Positions 1 through 9,441 of a DNA stretch of 28,875 nt are shown here, piece after piece. The stretch comes from Hepatocystis sp. ex Piliocolobus tephrosceles. Its lineage: Eukaryota; Apicomplexa; Aconoidasida; Haemosporida; Plasmodiidae. The notes beneath the pieces were generated by a model. It had not been told where the DNA came from. It ran no database searches and worked only from the letters and a program-made list of their open reading frames with translations. Position 1 is the first letter of the stretch, and every line of letters begins with the position of its first letter. The position numbers and the translations under genes are program-made. The stretch lies in the NCBI GenBank assembly GCA_902459845.2, contig CABPSV020000116.1:1-28875 (forward strand), given 5' to 3'.

Positions 1-81
1 TTAAATAAAGAAACTGATTTTAATTTTGTACATAAAGTTATTCAAGTTTTAAATTGGGTTTTTTTGATTTTTTTTTTTTGA
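1..81 (+). other. Possible 3' end of a coding exon cut by the window edge
   Basis: Frame 1 is open from the first base to a TGA at 79-81, while the other two forward frames hit stops within the first six bases. The first 19 codons have a mixed composition (Asn, Lys, Glu, Thr, Asp, His, Val, Trp) unlike the poly-T/poly-A sequence that follows. The last seven codons before the stop are hydrophobic. It could be the C-terminus of a protein encoded to the left, or chance: 26 open codons are not rare in this composition. No family is recognisable. Confidence 0.3.
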
Positions 82-1293
82 ATGAAAAAAAAAAAAAAAT
101 AAATATAATTTTTATAAACTTTAATTAAGCATGGACAACTTTGCTTTTGTGCTTTGGATGAAAAAAAACAGTAAAACAATAATTTTTTAAAATTAACTTA
201 CAGAGTACAATTTTTTGTTTTGGTTTTTGTTGATAAATAATATTTTTTTTTTTTTTTTGGAAAATAATATTTTTTTTTTTTGGAAAAATGAAAATATAAA
301 TGTTTTTAATAAAAAAAAAAAAACTTATTTTTGTTTATTTATTTGTTTATTTATTTGTATAATTTGATTTATTTTTTAATTATAAAAATTTTATATTCAT
401 TAGTAAATACCATTTGAATAAAAAAAAAAAAAAAAAATATTGATATTAATTAGTACCATATTAAAATTGACATAGGTACAAATATATATGTGTGTATTGT
501 TTTTTATTTTGATATGTGCAGTACTTTAAGCTCTGATCTAGGAATTATATATATATATATTTATATATTATATATTCATATATATAAATATATTGCTAAA
601 ATGTGAGTAATTTTTTTTTTTTTTTTTTTTGCATGCGTATGTACTTGCTGTTTTTGGCTTGAAATTATGTATATAAATTAGATATTCCTGTGAATCATAT
701 TATGTTAAAAAAATAGAAATATATACATTTTTCCCATTTTTAACTTATCTCCAGCTTTATAAGTATACAGAAATATATATATATATATATATATATATTA
801 TCTGCTTAAATTATAAATGTTTTCGTATGCTATTCAAACATACTGCTTTTTTTTTTTTTTTTTTTAAAGTGTTTTTAAAACTTTACGTACTTAAATAAAT
901 ATCAATAATTATCCAATTTGATAATCAATAATAAAAAAAACATGAAAACCAAAAAATACACTAAATCCGAAAAATATTACATTATTCTTCTTCTTCATGA
1001 AAAATCATGCATATACATATGTATATGTTCATACATTTACATGTTATAACATGTTTTCCAGTGTATGCATACTTATTCTCCTTTTTCTTTTTTTTTTTTT
1101 TTATTCTTACATATAATGTTCATACTTATATTTATATAATTGCATTTTGTCAGTTTGCACACAGGTTTATTTTTTTTTTTTTTTTTGCTTCATATGATTA
1201 GCTGTTTGTTTGCATTATTTCTTATTTTATTTTTTCTCCATTGTTATAAAACTATTGAAATTTAAAAAGAATCATTGTTCTTTTTGTTTTTTT

Positions 1294-1540
1294 GTTCTTA
1301 CTGTTTGTTTTTGTTCTTACTGTTTGTTTTTGTTCTTACTGTTTGTTTTTGTTCTTACTGTTTGTTTTTGTTCTTACTGTGCGTTTTTGTTATTTCTGTT
1401 TGTTTTTGTTATTTCTGTTTGTTTTTGTTCTTACTGTTTGTTTTTGTTCTTACTGTGTGTTTTTGTTATTTCTGTTTGTTTTTGTTCTTACTGTTTGTTT
1501 TTGTTCTTACTGTTTGTTTTTGTTATTTCTGTTTTTTTTT
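1294..1540. repeat. 19-nt T-rich minisatellite, 13 copies
   Basis: Thirteen head-to-tail copies of a 19-nt unit occur in two main versions, GTTCTTACTGTTTGTTTTT and GTTATTTCTGTTTGTTTTT. One copy has GTGC in place of GTTT and another has GTGT. Because 19 is not divisible by 3 and no frame contains a stop, all three forward frames stay open across the array and encode repeating Cys/Phe/Leu/Val strings. That is a property of the repeat, not evidence for a gene. Confidence 0.9.
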
Positions 1541-2241
1541 CTCTTTCTGCTCTCTCTACTCTTTTCATTTTTTTTTTTTTTTTTGTTATTGGTACATTTT
1601 AACACTTTATTTGTAGTTTTATTATTAGGAATAATGGCATATATACCAACAACTTCCATTTTGAATAAGTGTACATGTATATATGTACAAATATTATGTG
1701 CTTTTTTTTAATGAATTTGTGAATGTGTACATTTTTTTATTATGAAAAAATAGTCTATGCTTTAAAAGCTATTATATGTATTATCTTTCTTTCTTTTTTT
1801 TTGTATTTACTTAAAATAATATATTTTTATGTATCTTTCGAATTTTGAATATCTTGTGTATTCTTTTATTAATGAACGTTAATATAATTAGCTAACATAA
1901 ATTAAACATATTATTGTTTTCATATTTTTTATGAATTAAAAAAGGGGAAATATTTCTTTAAATTAAGAAATTTATGTTTTTTTCTTTCAAAACCGGTTGT
2001 TATTTGTTTATTTTTTTTATGTTGTTTATAACTTTTAAACATCCATAATTGTATATTTTATAATGGTTGGTTTCGATAGTAGTTATATATAATAAAATAT
2101 ATTTTTTACACTATTATATTCCATTCCATTTTTTTTTTTTTTTTTTTTTTTTTCTCCTAAAACAAATATTAGATAGTAGAAAATATATAGAAACATTTTT
2201 GGCTTGGGTTTAAGTGTTTTTTATATGCGTATGTGTACAGG

Positions 2242-2294
2242 TTTTTAAAATTGTAAAAGCATTCCTTATAGGTATGTACTATAATAAAGGATAG
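2242..2294 (+). other. Exon-like island, possible terminal micro-exon
   Basis: A pyrimidine-containing stretch ending in GTGTACAG at 2241 precedes an open segment of about 17 codons with mixed hydrophobic and basic composition, ending in TAG. A GTATGT donor-like motif lies inside it at about 2272, so it could also be a 31-nt internal exon. Only one frame is open. No partner exon with matching phase was found, so this is a weak call. Confidence 0.2.
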
Positions 2295-2555
2295 TTCATA
2301 TTTTACTAAAAGGTTTATACTTACTTATTTTATATTACCCATGAACATTTGCTAAACATATTCTTTTACTCTTTTACACTGCCATTTTGTTGCCATCGGA
2401 ATTGAAGGAGTTTTTAATTCCCTATTTAAAGAAATAAAGGATAGGCATAAATAAATAGGAAATAGAATGTATACTTGTACGTAGAAAAATGTGTGTGTTT
2501 GTGTATTTTTTTATTTGTACATTTGTACATTTATGTATTGGTGTAGTTGTGTACT

Positions 2556-2586
<31 letters not shown>

Positions 2587-2809
2587 GTATTTATGTACTG
2601 AAAATATAAAAAAAAACATATATTTAATAAACCGCTTAAGTACAAATAGAACAAAAGAAAAATATATATTATGCAAAGCATAAAAATTATATTAGATATT
2701 GGATTTGAAATAATTACTATAATGTAAAAATATATATATATATATCAATTTACACATTTAAAGAGAAGTTATTTATGTTTTATTTATTATTATTTTTTTT
2801 TTGTTTTAG

Positions 2810-2893
2810 TGGACATGTAACAATTTAAGAAAAGTATTTGATAATACACGTATACAATTTTTAGAAGCATATGAAAGCAAGGCAAAAAAATAA
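2810..2893 (+). other. Exon-like island, possible 3'-terminal coding exon
   Basis: A strong acceptor-like context (a T-rich run ending in GTTTTAG at 2803-2809) is followed by 27 open codons and a TAA at 2891-2893. The frame starting at 2810 is the only one open. The predicted peptide starts WTCNNLRKVFDN and ends EAYESKAKK, a composition typical of coding sequence and unlike the surrounding homopolymers. No upstream exon with a phase-0 donor was identified, so gene identity and structure are unknown. Confidence 0.35.
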
Positions 2894-3138
2894 GAAAAAA
2901 TAGATAAGTGTTTTTGAAAAGGTAAAGATATAAAACTGTTTTAACTGAGTTTATAATTTATTATTTTTATTTTTTTTTATTAATATACATAAAGATTTAT
3001 AAAAAATACAAAATATGCGTTAATACGATGATATATAGTTACTATTATTTTTTTTCTTTTTATTAACATATAAAATAATTTATAAAAAGTAAAGTTTTGG
3101 ATTAACTTGGTAATATATATTGTTTTGTTTTGCTTTGT

Positions 3139-3159
3139 TTTTTTTTTTTTTTTTTTTTT

Positions 3160-3198
<39 letters not shown>

Positions 3199-3321
3199 TT
3201 TTTTTTTTTTGCTTCTTTGTTTACTTTTTTTTAATAATCTAACTCAAAACGTACAAAAAATTGCGTTAAATGTATTAATAATTTGTTATTTATTTTAATT
3301 TTTTATAAAATGTAGTTACTG

Positions 3322-3356
<35 letters not shown>

Positions 3357-3373
3357 AAAAATTAAAAATTAAA

Positions 3374-3409
<36 letters not shown>

Positions 3410-3410
3410 A
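3139..3410. repeat. Opposed long poly-T and poly-A tracts
   Basis: A nearly pure T run (3139-3210, broken by two G) is followed about 110 nt later by an A-rich run (3321-3407, broken only by a few T). The two could pair as a weak inverted repeat. GCTTCTTT at 3211-3218 also has its reverse complement AAAGAAGC at 3405-3412. No coding content is visible. Confidence 0.7.
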
Positions 3411-3652
3411 GCTAGAGTTAATATAATCTGATGTTTTTATAATTTTTATATTATTTGTCACGCATTTTAATTTTGTTTTTATTTATTATTTTATTGATTA
3501 ATGCAAAATAAAAAAATATATACTTTATAATTTTTTATCATGTTTAAAAATATATCTGCATACACTTAAAAAAATAAAACATTTGATATCGGGTGCAGAT
3601 AAAAATTTTTTACTGAAACGTGAATGCAGATAAAAAAATTGAACGTTAAAAC

Positions 3653-3826
3653 ATGAATGTATATAAAAAAAAAAAAATTTATATGCCAAACAATAGAAAA
3701 ATGTTAAAAAAAAAAAAAAGCGACAACCTCTCTTTTGTAACTATGCATATAAAATACACACATGCAACATTTTATTATTGTCATAAAGTAATTAATATTA
3801 TACTTTTTACTTTGACTTTGCTTTAG
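3653..3826 (+). CDS. Short ORF of doubtful coding status
   Basis: An ATG-initiated frame of 57 codons ends at a TAG at 3824-3826. It has a Lys-rich first half and a hydrophobic C-terminus (INIILFTLTLL). Its final codons overlap a pyrimidine tract ending CTTTGCTTTAG, a good splice acceptor, so the stop may simply be the end of an intron. A donor-like GTAACT at 3737 would join in phase 0 to the bases after that acceptor and give an even shorter protein. No family is recognised and it could be chance. Confidence 0.15.
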   Translation: MNVYKKKKIYMPNNRKMLKKKKSDNLSFVTMHIKYTHATFYYCHKVINIILFTLTLL

Positions 3827-4509
3827 AAACTAGAGATGCATATTATATATATTTAAAAAAAAATTAACAAATTCATACATATGCAAACACATTTATTCAT
3901 AAATGCTTGTGTAATATTTATATGAACACATATTTATACATTTATCATTATAAAACATGTTTCAAATGAAACATTGTGCTCAAACATCTAATTTTTTTTT
4001 AAATAGAATATTTTTTAAGTGTTTAAAAAAAAAAAAAAAATGGGGCTTTATTAAATGAATTGTATAAGATGCATTGTGCATAATGAATTGTGCATAATAA
4101 ATTACATATGAACCACATAAAAAACTCATGCTTTGTACATATTTTTTAAATATGTATATGGATACTTTTATGATGAATTCATTTTTATTTAAAAAAAAGT
4201 AGAATTCATTTTTTTTTAAAGAAACTTTAAAAAAGAAATAGCAAAAAAAAGTGCCTAAATGGATGAATGAATAAACATATCAATGAATGAAAACATATTC
4301 ATGCTTAGCACAAATGTTTCTAGCGTATTCATACGTTGCTGCTTAATTTATCCCTTAAAATTTTACATAAGTTTCTTTTTTTTTGTTTTTTTGTCTAAGA
4401 TTTTTTTATTAAAAAAAAATGAAAGAGCAATTACAAAACCATTTTACCAATAGAAAACGAGGATAAAGTTATGATTGTTCAATTTAAATTTGAATATATA
4501 TTCAAACCC

Positions 4510-4655
4510 TTTTTTGTTTTGTTTTTTGTTTTGTTTTTTTGTTTTGTTTTTTGTTTTGTTTTTTTGTTTTGTTTTTTTGTTTTGTTTTTTGTTTTGTTTT
4601 TTGTTTTGTTTTTTGCTTTTTTTTTTGTTTTTTTTTTTGTTTTGTTTTTTACTTT
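4510..4655. repeat. TTTTG-rich tandem tract
   Basis: Irregular tandem TTTTTTGTTTTG-like units, degrading to T-runs at the right end. Two forward frames stay open and encode Phe/Val/Leu/Cys strings; these are repeat artefacts. The tract lies just upstream of the candidate spliced gene at 4694. Confidence 0.8.
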
Positions 4656-4693
4656 GTTTATTTTTTATAAAAAAAAATGATTAATTAAAAGTT

Positions 4694-5515
4694 ATGACAT
4701 TACTAATCTTTCTTTTTAACATATTGGTATGTTTGTGCCGTTATGATATTATAACAATGTATATATAATTAGTTGCAAGATAATGGACATAATAAGAACT
4801 TTATAAAGATCATGAGAATTAGAGAAAAAATCATTATTATTTATTTATTATTTATTATTTATTATTTTTTTTTTTTTTCCATTGTATTAAGCTTTTAATT
4901 TACATTTAATTTAGCATATAGTTACAACACATGTCGTGCGTGCTTTATTGTATATATGCATATATTGTATCTCCAATTTTTATATTCTCAAATTAAATAA
5001 GAAACAAACGGTTCGTTGTTTCTTACTATTTTTACTAAATCATTTTATTAACATCCTTGTTAAGTTGGAAAAAAAGATATTATGGCTTTGTAAGTATCTG
5101 CTTTTTTTTTCTTTTTTTTTTCTTTACTTCTTTGTTTATATGCCTATTCACTTATATACATATAAACACATTTGTTTTATTTGTAAAAATGCAACATATG
5201 AGTAACCAGAAAGGGAAAAAAAAAAAACAAATTCATATAAATTAAAATAACAAATTAATATTGCACACAAAATTTAAAATAGTGTTAAAAAAAAAAAAAA
5301 AAAAATAAATAATTTATTGCCGTTCATGTAAAAATGATATATATTTACATTAATTTGAAAATCACATATTAATTATTTATGTTTTTTTTTTTTTTTTTAT
5401 TTTAATTACCTGGAAAATCATAAAAAAACTTAAAATATTGAACTTTTTACTATTTCGCTTATCATTTTTTTTTTATTTGGCTTTTTTGTTAATTCTCTTT
5501 CATAGTTTTGCACAT

Positions 5516-5566
<51 letters not shown>

Positions 5567-5732
5567 TATATATAACACATATAACATATATCATAACATA
5601 TATATATGTATATACTACTATTATAAAGACAAGTTAAATTTTGAAAATATAATTTCATATAATAATTTGTACCTTATACTATTAAATGAAAAAAATACAT
5701 TTTTAATCTTTTATTTTATATTTTTTCTTTAA
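4694..5732 (+). CDS. Candidate three-exon small membrane protein (103 aa)
   Basis: The proposed exons are 4694-4726, 4915-5089 and 5629-5732. Exon 1 begins with ATG and encodes a hydrophobic 11-residue start (MTLLIFLFNIL) followed by a GTATGT donor. Exon 2 follows an acceptor (CATTTAATTTAG), has 58 open codons of mixed composition with hydrophobic segments, and ends at a textbook GTAAGTAT donor. Exon 3 follows an AAAG acceptor and ends at TAA in frame. All phases agree (0, then 1). An alternative exon 3 start at 5506 keeps the same frame but would encode a poly-Phe run through the T45 tract, which is less likely. The product would be a small hydrophobic protein, perhaps with an N-terminal signal or signal anchor. 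No family was recognised. The model rests on splice motifs alone. Confidence 0.35.
5519..5563. repeat. Poly-T tract of 45
   Basis: This is an uninterrupted T run followed by an (AT)n-like stretch. It would lie inside intron 2 of the candidate gene at 4694-5732. Length polymorphism or sequencing error is likely here. Confidence 0.9.
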
Positions 5733-5823
5733 ATATGTTTTTTTTTTATGCAATATTTTTGAATTTAATTTTATTTTACATTTAAATCAATTTCCTTTAT
5801 AAAAAAAAAAAAAAAGAAAAAAG

Positions 5824-5854
<31 letters not shown>

Positions 5855-5939
5855 GACGTGTTTAGCTATTTATATTAAAATATATAAACTACACGAGTCT
5901 TATGTTTATTTTAACCATCAAATTTTAGACTGATCATAT

Positions 5940-6221
5940 TTATGTTATTAATCTTAACGAAAAGAAAAAAAGAAAACAAAAAAAACAAATGTAATATACA
6001 TATGCATATGTACATAACAGTGACAGCACCTTATCAATATTAAAGTAACTAATTTTAACTTTATTCTCGTGCTTTCTTTTTAATATGCGTCTCTCAAAAC
6101 TTTTGAATTTTACATATTGACTATTGTAAATTTGACGCTTGTATTTGATATAAATCATACAATTTTGTAAATTATTAATACCAGTGAAGATTACATTCTC
6201 AAGTGTTAAAAGGTTATACAT
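5940..6221 (-). CDS. Possible small hypothetical protein (93 aa)
   Basis: The minus-strand frame is open from 6395 to a stop ending at 5940, but its first ATG is at 6221, giving 93 residues. The central part (about residues 1-65) has normal mixed composition, including a basic patch (SFERRILKRKHENK). The C-terminus is hydrophobic (Tyr/Cys/Phe-rich). A good acceptor-like context ending GAAACAG lies just 5' of the ATG, so this could instead be a 3' exon, but its upstream exon would have to overlap the 5' region of the Asn-rich gene. Upstream of the ATG the frame encodes mostly Phe/Leu/Ile. No family is recognised. The gap to the divergent gene at 6475 is about 250 nt, short for a Plasmodium promoter. 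Confidence 0.35.
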   Translation of the reverse strand: MYNLLTLENVIFTGINNLQNCMIYIKYKRQIYNSQYVKFKSFERRILKRKHENKVKISYFNIDKVLSLLCTYAYVYYICFFCFLFFFSLRLIT

Positions 6222-6413
6222 TTTTAATTCTGTTTCAAAAATATACCCAAAAAAGGACAAAAAATAAAATAAAATAAAAGAGTTAAAAAAACTGATAATA
6301 ATAAACAATAAACACAAAACACAAAAGAGAGTAACTAAAAAAAATATAAATAAATAATAATGCAATGCGCTAACAAAGAAAACACAACTAGCTGCTTATT
6401 TGTAAAAATTTAA

Positions 6414-6447
<34 letters not shown>

Positions 6448-6474
6448 GATATACAAACAAATAAGAAAAATTAT

Positions 6475-9441
6475 ATGCATCATTATAAGAACATGAATCA
6501 GATCACCGGAAAATTAAAATTTAAACCAGTTGAGCTTATTAATAATGAAAATAGGGGTGTAAATTTTGTGAGCAAAAATAAAATCAATATAAATGGAATG
6601 GGGAAAAACACAACAAACACATATACTATGCAATCAGCACATAAAGGCACATTAATAAAAAGTGCAAATATTAAACCACGAATAAATAATAACAACGTTT
6701 TAAAACACCCGCCCCCTAAATATAATATCAAAAAGAATCAAAATGGGATTAACAAAAAGTTGAATGCTGAATATAATAAAAAACCAAACAATGAATTAAA
6801 CAATATAGGGAACAGGGTTTCAGTTTATAACGCACGAGTTTCAATGAACTACGATTTTAAAAATCCGTATATGAGTAAAACAATGGTAGATGATAATACG
6901 GAAAATAAAAATAACGATCAAAAAAATACTAAGGAATATATTAATGATGATAATATTATAATGAATACTAGTAATGTTGTAAATAACACTAATAACAATG
7001 ACAGCTCTGGACTGTATAACTCATCCTATAATAATAATGCACATGATGAATTGCAAAATAATAACAATAATAGTAATAATAACATAAATGACATGAATGA
7101 TATAATGAACAATTACACTTCCCCAATAAAAAGAAAATATGAAGCAATTGAAAATATAAATAAAAACAAAGAAACTGAGAATAAAGATATGAAAATTTTT
7201 AATAAAAAAATTGCTCCCATGAATTATAATTTTAATAATAATTTAGATTATCATAAAAATTTTTCCAATTTAAATCATACTTTAAACAACACTCATGAAG
7301 ATTATAACAACAATTTATATATGAGTGAAAGGATATATAACAATACTAACAATAATAATAATTTAATTAATAAAAGTGTAAATATAAATAGATTTTTACC
7401 TACTAACTATGAAGATACAAAATTAAACAAGTATAACATAAACCGTAAAACAGTTCAGGTTGAAACAAAGTCAGGAATGACATTTAACGGAAATATAGCT
7501 GCCAGTATGAACGCTAATCGAATTAATAAAAGTAACAACAATATTGGCTATAACAAAATCAGAAATAATAACAACATTAGTAATAGCACACTTAATTCTA
7601 ATCCACTTGAAAGAAATTACAATAATTATGACAAAATAAAAAAAAAAGACGCTTTTTTAAATGATTATAATTACGAAGCGAATTATAATTATTATCAATC
7701 TGAAAATGTTAACCCCTTAGATTTAGAAATTTTTAAGAATAAAAATGGAAATATAAACAACAATATAAATAGCAATATAAATGGAAACAAAATTGACGTT
7801 TCTAATTCCGACATGAATGCAAGCAATTATTTGAATGATAGTGTCGTAAAAAATTATAAAAATGAGAACTTTAATAACTCTTTATATGACCTTAACAACT
7901 CTTTTATAAAAATGAATCAATTTCAAAAACAAACAAATCACTTAACTGATACTAACAGTGATAAAATATTGAATGGTTCAAATAATCATAATGATTTTAC
8001 AAATTCTTGTTCATTTGATAGAATGAGTGAAGAGAATTTTAATTATTATTTGAAAAGAAAATCTCAAAATAAAATTGGTGCTATCAATAAAAATAGAAAC
8101 ATGACAAAAGAAGTAGCACTATCATACAATATTGCTAATAATGACCCAATTGATAATAATATTGAGAATAGTAATACTACAAGTAATATCAGTGGACATA
8201 GGAATATAACACCTAGTCGAGCTTCAATAAAAATTAATAGTTTACAAGTAAGTCAAGAAGAAGATCATCAAATAAATAATATGTTAAATAATTCTAAAAA
8301 TTTAATCAAAAACAGATTAATCGAGTCGAATAACAATGATTTACAAGTATTATCAACATCTTTTCCATTTTTAAATTCTAAAAATATATTTAGTAACCAT
8401 AGCGATAACACAAAAAACAGTACTAAATATATGAATAATGCAAACAATGCAAACAATACAAACAATACAAACAATGCAAACAATACAAACAATACAAACA
8501 ATACAAACAATACAAACAATACAAACAATACAAACAATACAAACAATGCAAACAATACAAACAATGCACACAATGTGAATGGAGTAGATAATTACCAAGA
8601 CAATGTATCAATACCTTACTTTAATAAAGCCAACGAAATGAATAACATATTAAAAAATACGAAACCAAATGAATATCGAAATAAAGGTTTATTGAAAAAA
8701 TATAACATGGATTCTTATTTAAACAATGATAATGATTATCATTATTTTAAAAATATAATTCATAATATAACAAAATTTAATGGAGAAGAAAGTGACATTA
8801 ATACATTATATAAAAATGTAATGAATTTAAATGATTATTCATTAAACTTTAATGTTGAAAATGATGGTATAGATGAAATAATAAATATATACGATAATGT
8901 TAATAATAACATAAGAGATATACAGAAAGCTATTTTTCAAAAAAAAAAAGTAGTACAAGATAAACGAAATTTAATTAATGAAGAATATGAAATTATATGT
9001 CAAAAACTGAAAGAATGTGAGGATGTTTTTGTTGATGGTGATGATGAAGGTGGGGAAAAGAAATTAAAAATATTTTATGAAGTTAATGATAAAAAAAATA
9101 ATCTTCGGAAAAAATATGAAGAAAATAAAATGAAACTAAAAAAAACTCAATACAAAATTGAGAAACTACAAAAATATTCAGATGCCGTAAGAATAAAAAC
9201 AATGGCTATGACGAATAAGTATAAAAAAACACTTTTACTAATTGAAGATCTTTTTAGATTGAAAATAATAAAAGATAGTAACAATCAAATAGAAGTTTGC
9301 TTAATTCCAAAAAATACGGAAAATAATATGTGGCATAGGTTGCACCTAGATAAAAATGAAATTACATCCGATGCATGTGATTATTTATGGAATCAAATTG
9401 AATCTTTTGTTGACAAGGGAGCTTTTGACACGTACTTTTAA
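6475..9441 (+). CDS. Asn-rich protein with C-terminal coiled coil and globular tail (988 aa)
   Basis: A single-exon ORF from ATG at 6475 (a second possible start at 6493) to TAA. Residues 1-130 are basic with little repeat and contain two RVxF-like motifs, RVSV at 114-117 and RVSM at 121-124. Residues about 130-780 are Asn-rich, low complexity and probably disordered, including a 9-nt tandem array encoding NNT/NNA (about 655-699). Residues about 800-920 are charged and predicted to form a coiled coil. The last 65-70 residues are non-repetitive with alternating hydrophobics and a C-terminal helix (DYLWNQIESFVDKGAF), looking like a small folded domain. I do not recognise the family with certainty. 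The layout of a long disordered region, RVxF motif, coiled coil and small C-terminal domain resembles kinetochore proteins such as KNL1 or Spc25-type RWD proteins, but that is inference. Confidence 0.93.
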   Translation: MHHYKNMNQITGKLKFKPVELINNENRGVNFVSKNKININGMGKNTTNTYTMQSAHKGTLIKSANIKPRINNNNVLKHPPPKYNIKKNQNGINKKLNAEYNKKPNNELNNIGNRVSVYNARVSMNYDFKNPYMSKTMVDDNTENKNNDQKNTKEYINDDNIIMNTSNVVNNTNNNDSSGLYNSSYNNNAHDELQNNNNNSNNNINDMNDIMNNYTSPIKRKYEAIENINKNKETENKDMKIFNKKIAPMNYNFNNNLDYHKNFSNLNHTLNNTHEDYNNNLYMSERIYNNTNNNNNLINKSVNINRFLPTNYEDTKLNKYNINRKTVQVETKSGMTFNGNIAASMNANRINKSNNNIGYNKIRNNNNISNSTLNSNPLERNYNNYDKIKKKDAFLNDYNYEANYNYYQSENVNPLDLEIFKNKNGNINNNINSNINGNKIDVSNSDMNASNYLNDSVVKNYKNENFNNSLYDLNNSFIKMNQFQKQTNHLTDTNSDKILNGSNNHNDFTNSCSFDRMSEENFNYYLKRKSQNKIGAINKNRNMTKEVALSYNIANNDPIDNNIENSNTTSNISGHRNITPSRASIKINSLQVSQEEDHQINNMLNNSKNLIKNRLIESNNNDLQVLSTSFPFLNSKNIFSNHSDNTKNSTKYMNNANNANNTNNTNNANNTNNTNNTNNTNNTNNTNNTNNANNTNNAHNVNGVDNYQDNVSIPYFNKANEMNNILKNTKPNEYRNKGLLKKYNMDSYLNNDNDYHYFKNIIHNITKFNGEESDINTLYKNVMNLNDYSLNFNVENDGIDEIINIYDNVNNNIRDIQKAIFQKKKVVQDKRNLINEEYEIICQKLKECEDVFVDGDDEGGEKKLKIFYEVNDKKNNLRKKYEENKMKLKKTQYKIEKLQKYSDAVRIKTMAMTNKYKKTLLLIEDLFRLKIIKDSNNQIEVCLIPKNTENNMWHRLHLDKNEITSDACDYLWNQIESFVDKGAFDTYF
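8437..8573 (+). repeat. 9-nt coding minisatellite, about 15 copies
   Basis: Tandem AATACAAAC/AATGCAAAC units encode Asn-Thr-Asn or Asn-Ala-Asn triplets inside the Asn-rich gene. The near-identity of the codons shows recent slippage expansion rather than selection on amino acids alone. The unit is a multiple of 3, so copy changes keep the frame. Confidence 0.92.

Larger units (their letters stand above)
82..4693. other. Gene-poor AT-rich intergenic block
   Basis: About 4.6 kb with no convincing long gene. It holds poly-T and poly-A tracts, (AT)n runs near 777-799 and 2557-2580, the 19-nt minisatellite at 1294-1540, opposed T and A tracts at 3139-3210 and 3321-3407, and a TTTTG-rich tract at 4510-4655. 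Open frames inside these tracts are low-complexity Phe/Leu or Ile/Tyr strings and were not called. The few islands with mixed composition (2242-2294, 2810-2893, 3653-3826) are listed separately. The rest is probably UTR and promoter sequence of flanking genes. Confidence 0.6.

Noticed and set aside
1210..1711. Three overlapping forward ORFs of 113-139 codons rich in Cys, Phe, Leu and Val
   Set aside because: They are produced by the 19-nt stop-free minisatellite, which is open in all frames. They also start at non-ATG or repeat-internal positions.
82..4693. Gene-poor block as a centromere
   Set aside because: Plasmodium centromeres are about 2-4 kb of extremely AT-rich (over 97%) sequence with imperfect repeats. 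This block has too many G/C-containing islands, and its repeats are simple minisatellites, so there is no positive support.
8268..8611. Minus-strand ORFs encoding Val/Leu/Phe/Cys repeats
   Set aside because: Antisense shadows of the 9-nt Asn/Thr repeat in the Asn-rich gene.
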